The notes beneath the pieces were generated by a model, which saw only the letters and a list, made by a program, of their open reading frames with translations, did no database searches and was not told the DNA's origin. From positions 1 through 46,843 of the forward strand of contig NZ_JABBFW010000037.1 in NCBI RefSeq assembly GCF_012927045.1: a stretch of 46,843 nt of DNA, given 5' to 3'. Shown in pieces: positions 41,909-46,843 of the stretch (positions are counted from its first letter, which is position 1; the number at the start of each line of letters is the position of its first letter). The position numbers were made by a program, and so were the translations under genes. This DNA comes from Azohydromonas caseinilytica. GTDB taxonomy: Bacteria > Pseudomonadota > Gammaproteobacteria > Burkholderiales > Burkholderiaceae_C.

Positions 41909-42490
41909 TCAGCGCAGCCGGGGGCCGCGCGGACCGCGGGGGCGCTGGTGCGGCGGGGGTGGCAGCGGCGGCGCGGCCTGACGGCCCAGCACCCGGTGCA
42001 ACTCGTGCACCGAGCGCCCGATGTGGCCGTGCCCGGTGTCCAGCACCAGATGGGCGCTGGCGCGGTAGAAGCCGTCGCGCTGGCTGAACAGCTCATGCAG
42101 GCGCTGCAGCGGGTCCTCCACCTGCAGCAGCGGCCGGCTGCGGTCATGGCGCAGCCGCTCGTGCAGCGACTGCGGCGTGGCGTGCAGGTACACCACCGTG
42201 CCGGCACCGCGCAGCGCCTGGCGGTTGGCCTCGCGCAGCACCGTGCCGCCTCCCGTGGCCAGCACGCCCGTGGCCTCGCGCGCCAGGTCGGTGATCACGG
42301 CGTGCTCCAGGTCGCGGAAGGCCGCCTCGCCCCGGAGCGCGAAGAACTCGCGGATCGAGCCGCCGATGCGGCGCTCGATCTCGTGATCGCTGTCGTGGAA
42401 GGGCACGCCGAGCTCGCGCGCCAGGCGGCGACCGATGGTGGTCTTGCCGGCACCGGGCATGCCCACCAGGCTGAGAAGGGAGGAAGTCAT
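41909..42490 (-). CDS. aroK: Shikimate kinase
   Basis: A 193-residue kinase that phosphorylates shikimate in chorismate synthesis. Walker A GMPGAGKTTIGRRLA (10-24), the substrate loop FHDSDHEIERRIGGSI with the D-x-D motif, and the Gly-rich LATGGGTVLR are all present, as is the lid Arg in DRSRPLL. Length exceeds typical AroK (about 175) because of a Pro/Arg-rich tail of about 22 residues. AroK normally precedes aroB; here it stands alone beside the Phe hydroxylase cluster, so it may be a second copy. The ATG at 42490 is natural, and the gap to the SDR gene is 106 bases. Confidence 0.88.
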   Translation of the reverse strand: MTSSLLSLVGMPGAGKTTIGRRLARELGVPFHDSDHEIERRIGGSIREFFALRGEAAFRDLEHAVITDLAREATGVLATGGGTVLREANRQALRGAGTVVYLHATPQSLHERLRHDRSRPLLQVEDPLQRLHELFSQRDGFYRASAHLVLDTGHGHIGRSVHELHRVLGRQAAPPLPPPPHQRPRGPRGPRLR

Positions 42491-42596
42491 GGGAGAGGCA
42501 GCGGGACGGTCGCATGGGCGCGGGATGCGCCGTCCTCCGGCAGGAAACGGGCCGTGATTTTGCCTCCCCGACCCGGCCTCCGCTCTCGCCTCCGCC

Positions 42597-43319
42597 TCAC
42601 ACCAGCCCGGTCACCGGCACGCAGGCGCCGTGCACCGCCCGCGCCGCGTCCGAGGCCAGGAAGGCGATCACTTGCGCCAGGTCGCGCGGCGCCACCCACT
42701 GCGCCGGGTCGGCCTCGGGCATGGCGTGGCGGTTGTCGGGCGTGTCGATGATGCTGGGCAGCACGCAGTTGACGTTGATGCCGCGCGCGCGCAGCTCGCC
42801 GGCCATGGCCTCGGTCAGCCGCATCACCACGTCCTTGGACGCCGTGTAGGCGCCCATCCGCGCCACGCCGCGCAGCGCGCTGAAGGCCGCCACGTTGACC
42901 ACCTTGCCGCCGCCGCGCGCGAGCATGTGCGGCACCACCGCGCGCACCGCGTGCAGCACGGTGCGGGCATTGAGATCGAACAGGAAGTCCCAGTTGGCGT
43001 CGCTGGTCTCGTGCACCGCCTCGCCCATGCGGAAGCCGCCGGCCAGGTTGCACAGCACGTCGATGCGCCCGAAACGCTCCAGCGCCCGCGCCGCCACGGC
43101 CTCGGCCGCGCCGGGCTGCAGCAGGTCCGCCGCCAGCGCCAGCCGGTCCGCGCCTGCGCCCGCGCCGAAGGTGTCTTCGAGCGCCTGGGCGTGCAGGTCC
43201 ACCAGCACCAGCCGGTCGCCCTCCTCGGCAAAGCGCTGCACCACGGCGCGCCCCAGGTGGCCGGCCGCGCCGGTGATCAGGACGACCCGCCGTTCCGGGC
43301 TCATGGGTTGATGGCTCAT
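42597..43319 (-). CDS. Short-chain dehydrogenase/reductase coupled to phhA
   Basis: A 240-residue classical SDR. The nucleotide-binding motif is LITGAAGHLGRAV (TGxxGxxG), an NAG variant is CNLAGG, and the catalytic set is a Ser in VAAFSALRG plus YTASK (Tyr-x-x-x-Lys). An acidic residue follows strand 2 (LVDLHA), which favours NAD(H) over NADP(H). Its ATG (43319-43317) overlaps the phhA stop as ATGA, so translation is coupled. A reductase that regenerates tetrahydropterin for PhhA is an attractive role, since vertebrate dihydropteridine reductase is also an SDR, but this is inference. A second ATG at 43304 is an alternative start. Confidence 0.85.
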   Translation of the reverse strand: MSHQPMSPERRVVLITGAAGHLGRAVVQRFAEEGDRLVLVDLHAQALEDTFGAGAGADRLALAADLLQPGAAEAVAARALERFGRIDVLCNLAGGFRMGEAVHETSDANWDFLFDLNARTVLHAVRAVVPHMLARGGGKVVNVAAFSALRGVARMGAYTASKDVVMRLTEAMAGELRARGINVNCVLPSIIDTPDNRHAMPEADPAQWVAPRDLAQVIAFLASDAARAVHGACVPVTGLV

Positions 43320-44233
43320 TTCAAGGCTCCCTTGGCGCGGCCGGCGTGGTAGGTGCCGTCGCCGCGATGCAGGACGGTGTCGCCGGGCAGCACGTCGCCC
43401 GGCTCCAACTCCGGCGCCTGGTCCAGCCGCGCGTACAGCGGCGCGAAGTCGATGCGCGAGAGCTCCAGCAGCTGGTCCAGGTCGTCGATCACGAAGTAGC
43501 TCTCCTGGAAGTCGTCGATGCGGTAGCGCGTGCGCATCACCCGCTCCAAATCGAAGCGCAGGCGGTTGGGCGAGGCGCTGTCCAGCGCGAACACGCTCTC
43601 GGTGTAGGAGGAGGCAATTCCCGCGCCGTAGAGGCGCAGGCCCTCGCGCTGGCGCAGCAGCCCGAACTCGACCGTGTACCAGTACACCCGCGCCAGGTTG
43701 GTGAGCCGGCCCAGCCGCTGCGCGCGCAGCCCACCCTCGCCGTAGGCCTGGATGTAGTCGGCGATGGCCGGGTTCATCAGCATGGGCACATGGCCGAACA
43801 CGTCGTGGAAGACGTCGGGCTCCTGCAGGTAGTCCAGCTCCTGCGGCTGGCGGATGAAATGCCCCGCCGGGAAGCGCCGGTGCGCCAGGTGCTCGAAGAA
43901 CACCTCGTCCGGCACCAGGCCCGGCACCGCCACCACCTGCCAGCCGGTGCGCCTCATCAGCACCTCCGACAGGCGGCGGAAATCCGGAATCCGGTCCGCC
44001 CCGATGGGCAGCGCGCGCATGCCCTGCACGAACTCGTCGCAGGCGCGGCCCGGCAGCAGCTTCATCTGTCGCTCGTACAGCGTCTTCCAGACGGCGTGCT
44101 CCTGCGCGGTGTAGCGCTCCCAGCCCTGGTCGATGGTCCAATCCGCGCGCTCGGGCCGCCCGGCCTCGCCGGCGGCCAAGCCGTGCCTGGCGCCGGCCGC
44201 GGCCTCGGCCGCAAGGTCCATGGTGATCTGCAT
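43316..44233 (-). CDS. phhA: Phenylalanine 4-monooxygenase
   Basis: A 305-residue pterin- and iron-dependent hydroxylase that converts phenylalanine to tyrosine. The iron ligands are visible: the two His in EPDVFHDVFGHVPML and the Glu in WYTVEFGLL, all in family spacing. Other conserved blocks are PAGHFIRQPQELDYLQEPD and RLYGAGIASSYTESVFAL. Bacterial length is normal and the regulatory ACT domain is absent, as expected. AAGGAG lies 6 bases before ATG 44233. phhB lies 21 bases upstream and the SDR gene overlaps downstream, giving one operon. The divergent Lrp-type gene is the likely regulator. Confidence 0.95.
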   Translation of the reverse strand: MQITMDLAAEAAAGARHGLAAGEAGRPERADWTIDQGWERYTAQEHAVWKTLYERQMKLLPGRACDEFVQGMRALPIGADRIPDFRRLSEVLMRRTGWQVVAVPGLVPDEVFFEHLAHRRFPAGHFIRQPQELDYLQEPDVFHDVFGHVPMLMNPAIADYIQAYGEGGLRAQRLGRLTNLARVYWYTVEFGLLRQREGLRLYGAGIASSYTESVFALDSASPNRLRFDLERVMRTRYRIDDFQESYFVIDDLDQLLELSRIDFAPLYARLDQAPELEPGDVLPGDTVLHRGDGTYHAGRAKGALK

Positions 44234-44254
44234 GGCTGCTCCTTGAACGGCGCT

Positions 44255-44557
44255 TCAGCGCACGCAGGCCGCATGGGCCCGCTCGGCCACGCGGGCCAGT
44301 GTCAGGTCCAGCTCGGTCAGGCCCTGGGCGTCATGCGTAGTCAGCGTGACGCTGACGCGGTTGTAGACGTTGGACCATTCCGGGTGGTGGTTGAGCCGCT
44401 CCGCCGCCAGCGCCACCTGCGCCATGAAGCCGAAGGCCTGGGCGAAATCCTCGAACAGGAACTCGCGGCTGAGCGTGCCGCCGCGCTGCGCCTCGAAGCG
44501 CCAGGCCGGCAGCGTGCGCGCCAGCGCGGCCACGGCCTCGGGGGAAAGTCTTTGCAT
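44255..44557 (-). CDS. phhB: Pterin-4a-carbinolamine dehydratase
   Basis: A 100-residue enzyme that dehydrates the 4a-hydroxypterin made by PhhA. The signature is complete: ERLNHHPEWSNVYNRVSVTL, then THD and a downstream Asp in LTELD (E-x3-H-H-P-x5-Y-x9-H-x8-D). The ATG at 44557 has GGAGAC upstream; the longer frame to 44635 is leader. It is the first gene of the phhB-phhA-SDR unit, facing the Lrp-type gene across 129 bases. Confidence 0.93.
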   Translation of the reverse strand: MQRLSPEAVAALARTLPAWRFEAQRGGTLSREFLFEDFAQAFGFMAQVALAAERLNHHPEWSNVYNRVSVTLTTHDAQGLTELDLTLARVAERAHAACVR

Positions 44558-44661
44558 GTGCTTGTCTCCGGGTTGCGCCTTGTGTCCGGCGCGATGGGGA
44601 GACTGTAAAAACGGCTCGGCGCAGTGTTTCTGCATCTTCCAGCCAAGATTGCGCTAGCCAC

Positions 44662-44674
44662 GCAGGATTCCTGC
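44662..44674. promoter_or_regulatory. Palindrome upstream of the Lrp-type gene
   Basis: GCAGG-ATT-CCTGC is a perfect 5-bp inverted repeat with a 3-base centre in the 129-base divergent region between phhB and the Lrp-type gene, 12 bases before the latter's ATG. Lrp/AsnC proteins bind short palindromes and often autoregulate, so it is a candidate operator. The evidence is only position and symmetry. Confidence 0.3.
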
Positions 44675-44686
44675 AGGATCGAAGCC

Positions 44687-45169
44687 ATGACCAACAACCT
44701 GAAGCTCGATGCGCTGGACCGCCGCATCCTGGCCGCCCTGCAGGCCGACGGCCGCATCACCTACGACGACCTGGCCGCGCGCGTGGGCCTGTCGGCCTCG
44801 GCCACGCTGCGGCGCGTGAAGCGGCTGGAGGATGCCGGTGTGATCACGGGCTACGTCGCGCTGGTTTCGGCCGCGCGCGTCGGCCTGGGGTTGACCGCCT
44901 ATATCAACGTGCACATGGAAAAACGCAGCGATACCGGCAAGCGCAGCCCCATGGACGATTTCAGCGCCGCGGTGCAAACCTGGCCCGAGGTCGCGGAATG
45001 CGTGTCGCTGACCGGAGAGATGGATTACCTGCTGCGCGTGGTGGTATCGGACATGGACCATTACTCGCGCTTCGTGATGGACACGCTGCTGCGCCATCCC
45101 AGCGTCAAGGACGTGCGCACCAGCTTCGTGCTCAACCACGTCAAGGCCACCACGGTACTGCCGGTGTGA
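44687..45169 (+). CDS. Lrp/AsnC family transcriptional regulator
   Basis: A 160-residue regulator. The N-terminal helix-turn-helix reads LDALDRRILAALQADGRITYDDLAARVGLSASATLRRVKRLEDAGVITGY, the standard Lrp opening. The C-terminal RAM domain (about 70-155) shows WPEVAECVSLTGEMDYLLRVVVSDMDHY, with the G-x-x-D-Y-L ligand-binding turn, and ends SFVLNHVKATTVLPV. It is divergent to phhB, and Lrp-type proteins commonly activate phenylalanine or tyrosine catabolism genes in response to the amino acid. The ATG at 44687 is used; the frame from 44624 is leader. Confidence 0.92.
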   Translation: MTNNLKLDALDRRILAALQADGRITYDDLAARVGLSASATLRRVKRLEDAGVITGYVALVSAARVGLGLTAYINVHMEKRSDTGKRSPMDDFSAAVQTWPEVAECVSLTGEMDYLLRVVVSDMDHYSRFVMDTLLRHPSVKDVRTSFVLNHVKATTVLPV

Positions 45170-45173
45170 ATCA

Positions 45174-45198
45174 GCCGGCCCCAGCGGCCGTTACCTTT
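45174..45198 (+). terminator. Possible terminator after the Lrp-type gene
   Basis: CGGCC (45176-45180), loop CCAGC, GGCCG (45186-45190), then TTACCTTTT. The stem is short and the T-run interrupted, but it starts only 6 bases after the stop codon. Confidence 0.4.
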
Positions 45199-45531
45199 TG
45201 CGCCACGGCCACCTCAAGCCGGAAAATAGGGGTGAAAACCGGCCCATTTCTCGGGAAGTTCCCCAGCCGAATGTTTCAGAACGTCAATACCAGTATCGCT
45301 TCATTTTTTCCAGTCCCGAGGCCTTTATGCGTTTTCCGTTGATGCAAGCCCATTTCAATGATTTGACAACAGTAGGACGCTAAATATTCACGGCCGGAGC
45401 CCGGTATTTTTCGAGGACTATTTCACAGCCCCATGCGCCGCGGGGAGGGAATCAAAGCCTGGTGCGGTGTCAGCCATGGCTGGCTGGGCGAACCGCGGTT
45501 GCGGCCACATCCCGAAACAAGTGGATTTCAC

Positions 45532-45563
45532 GACCCCGCGGCGCTGCCGAAACAGCGGGGGTC
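45532..45563. promoter_or_regulatory. Long GC hairpin in the leader of the FN3 lipoprotein gene
   Basis: GACCCCGC (45532-45539) pairs with GCGGGGGTC (45555-45563), leaving one bulged base and a 15-base loop GGCGCTGCCGAAACA. No T-run follows on either strand, so it is not an ordinary terminator. It may be an RNA structural element or protein site. Confidence 0.4.
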
Positions 45564-45741
45564 ACGCTTGAAAACTGGCTCGTTCAGTTTCGGGCGGACC
45601 CGAAGTGTTGAAGCGATGCCCCACGCACCCAGCGTCCTACCGATCCTGTCGGTCGCTCGCCAGCACTGACCAATCGCAGCCGTGCCGGTGTTTCATCAAA
45701 AACCGGTGCTGGGGATTTTTTGTCCACTTTTTATTGACATC

Positions 45742-46416
45742 ATGCTGCTCAACGTTCAGCAACAACGACTCGCTCTGCTCTCGTCCCTGATGGCGACGGT
45801 TTTCCTGGCCGCCTGCGGCGGCGGTGAGGAATCCGAATCCCAGGCTGCGGCCCATATGGGCGCGAATTCCGCCATGGAAAGCGCTGCCGAAGTGACCCCG
45901 GTTTCCGAAGGCACCTGGACCAAGATTGCCAACGAGTGGAGCTATTTCACGCTGAGCAGCAGCCAATATGTGCGCTACGGCTCCGGCTCCAAATGGGTCG
46001 GCAAATATGTCAGCGGCAAGGCGCAGTGCGCCAACGACTTCTTCGGCTCCGACCCCGCCCCGGGCGTGACCAAGCAGTGCGAGGTCTACACCGCCGCTCC
46101 CGCGCCGGCACCCGCTCCCGCTCCGGCCCCGGCACCCGCTCCCGCGCCGGCACCCGCCCCGGCGCCCGTGCCCGCGGGCTCGGCGCTGCTGAGCTGGAGC
46201 GCGCCCTCGGGCTCCGTGGCCGGCTACCGCGTGTACTACGGCACCGCCTCGGGCAGCTACGTGCAGGCCAAGGGCAGCGGGCTCTACGTCACCAACACCA
46301 CCTACACCGTGCCGTCGCTCTCCAGCGGCAAGACCTACTACTTCGCGGTCACGGCCGTCGATGCCTCCGGCAAGGAAAGCGCGTACTCCAGCGAGGCCAC
46401 CAAGGCGATCCCCTGA
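45742..46416 (+). CDS. Fibronectin type III lipoprotein with Ala-Pro linker
   Basis: A 224-residue protein. The lipoprotein signal ends in LAAC with lipid Cys25, followed by GGGEE. A 90-residue globular part contains two Cys (C96, C113) and FTLSSSQYVRYGSGSKWVGKYVSG. Then an (Ala-Pro)n linker spans about 118-143 and an FN3 domain about 146-224 (SALLSWSAPSGSVAGYRVYYG, TYTVPSLSSGKTYYFAVTAVDASG). This looks like a surface-anchored spacer protein. The frame extends to GTG 45682, but the signal peptide fits ATG 45742. It lies 62 bases before the beta-helix gene, probably in one operon. Confidence 0.8.
   Translation: MLLNVQQQRLALLSSLMATVFLAACGGGEESESQAAAHMGANSAMESAAEVTPVSEGTWTKIANEWSYFTLSSSQYVRYGSGSKWVGKYVSGKAQCANDFFGSDPAPGVTKQCEVYTAAPAPAPAPAPAPAPAPAPAPAPAPVPAGSALLSWSAPSGSVAGYRVYYGTASGSYVQAKGSGLYVTNTTYTVPSLSSGKTYYFAVTAVDASGKESAYSSEATKAIP
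46092..46172 (+). repeat. Low-complexity (GCNCCN)n tract encoding the Ala-Pro linker
   Basis: About 80 bases of degenerate 6-base and 12-base repeats (GCTCCCGCGCCG, GCACCCGCTCCC) encode alternating Ala and Pro in the FN3 lipoprotein. Such tracts change length easily by slippage; a 6- or 12-base change keeps the frame. Confidence 0.8.
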
Positions 46417-46478
46417 GGCCCCAGCGTTCCAAGCGAGACCCCACGCCCACCCTTACCGAAGCTCCTGAGGATACGAAG

Positions 46479-46843
46479 ATGACCACGAAACGAATCGTCC
46501 TGACGCTGGCTGTCGCCGCGTCCATGCTCCCCGCCTTCGCCAGCGCCGCCAACGTCTACGTGCGCCCCGGCGCCACCGGCGCCAACAACGGCTCCGACTG
46601 GGCCAACGCCTACACCGCGCTGCCCTCCACGCTGGTGCGCGGCAACGTCTACTACATCGCCGCGGGCAGCTACGCCGGGCGCACCTTCTCCACCGCCGCC
46701 AGCGGCACCACGCCCGTCACCATCAAGAAGGCCACCGTCGCCGACCACGGCACCTCCACCGGCTGGAGCGACGCCTACGGCACCGGCCAGGCCAGCTTCA
46801 CCGGCGGCATCAGCTTCACCACGCCGTACTGGGTCTTCGACGG
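46479..46843 (+). CDS. Secreted parallel beta-helix-like protein, 5' part
   Basis: The first ~121 codons are in the window. There is a signal peptide (MTTKRIVLTLAVAASMLPAFASA), then NVYVRPGATGANNGSDWANAYTALPSTLVRGNVYYIAAGSYAGRTF. The pattern Y-V-R-P-G-x-x-G-x-x-x-G-x-x-W-x-x-A followed by Y-Y-I-A-A-G-x-Y is the usual opening of secreted right-handed beta-helix (pectate-lyase-like) proteins. GAGGA lies upstream of the ATG. The gene runs off the right edge, so catalytic or anchoring features cannot be seen. Together with the FN3 lipoprotein it suggests a polysaccharide- or surface-related locus. Confidence 0.75.
   Translation, partial: MTTKRIVLTLAVAASMLPAFASAANVYVRPGATGANNGSDWANAYTALPSTLVRGNVYYIAAGSYAGRTFSTAASGTTPVTIKKATVADHGTSTGWSDAYGTGQASFTGGISFTTPYWVFD

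Larger units (their letters stand above)
45170..45741. other. 572-base leader region before the FN3 lipoprotein gene
   Basis: No convincing gene. The base composition falls toward AT in parts (about 45280-45420 and 45690-45740), with TTGACA at 45363-45368 but no -10 at good spacing. A strong hairpin sits at 45532-45563. The long, structured leader suggests post-transcriptional control, or simply low gene density; I could not match a known riboswitch. Confidence 0.4.

Noticed and set aside
45440-45500. Resemblance to a cyclic-di-GMP (GEMM) riboswitch because of TCAAAGCC and a following stem
   Set aside because: The conserved GACGCAAAGCC and GGGCAAACC segments are not present and the tetraloop-receptor layout could not be drawn.

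Overview
The window is very GC-rich (about 70% by eye), with dense, mostly minus-strand genes and families typical of Burkholderiales: a Bug/TctC-type tricarboxylate-transporter binding protein, phhA-phhB with a divergent Lrp-type regulator, PPK2, DUF2628 and DUF2834 proteins, and YitT. A comamonad (Acidovorax/Alicycliphilus/Melaminivora-like) chromosome is the best guess. The genus is inference. I saw no tRNA, rRNA or CRISPR.

Layout. (1) 1-3.1 kb: the 5' end of an IS transposase at the left edge, a DUF2834 membrane protein, an AraC-type regulator, and a stand-alone StyA-like flavoprotein monooxygenase. (2) 3.1-22.6 kb: the dominant feature, a minus-strand surface-protein and export locus. 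In transcription order it holds a TolC-like outer-membrane lipoprotein, a periplasmic adaptor, a secreted tail-collar-domain protein, a 3895-residue repeat adhesin (ESPR-like start, LEQRFMFDG motif, DUF4347, cadherin and Ig-like repeats), an adaptor with a probable GAF-like N-terminus, and an M50 metalloprotease fused to a HlyD-like adaptor. No ABC ATPase and no RTX repeats are present, so this is not a standard type 1 secretion operon. (3) 23-26.4 kb: RlpA, a nucleoside hydrolase, a DUF2628 protein, a secreted hypothetical protein, and two gene remnants (histidine kinase 3' end, intradiol dioxygenase 5' end). (4) 26.5-32.1 kb: a signalling operon of response regulator with AraC output, MASE3 hybrid kinase, and a 7TM-PAS-PAS protein. 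(5) 32.2-37.6 kb: a PEBP-family protein, a remnant, and a small defence island of McrC, McrB (its N-terminal part appears frameshifted at a T6/A6 run) and a DUF1016 PD-(D/E)XK nuclease. (6) 37.6-42.5 kb: Bug receptor with divergent MarR regulator, YitT, a small conserved-looking protein, PPK2, and shikimate kinase. (7) 42.6-45.2 kb: a phenylalanine hydroxylation cluster phhB-phhA-SDR with divergent Lrp/AsnC regulator. (8) 45.7 kb to the end: a fibronectin-III lipoprotein with an Ala-Pro linker and the start of a secreted, probably beta-helical protein.

The most likely new system is region 2. The working model is that the adhesin leaves the cell through the TolC-like channel with membrane-bound HlyD-type adaptors, and that the M50 protease module stands where an ABC exporter would normally be. 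That role is inferred from gene content and order, not shown by the sequence.
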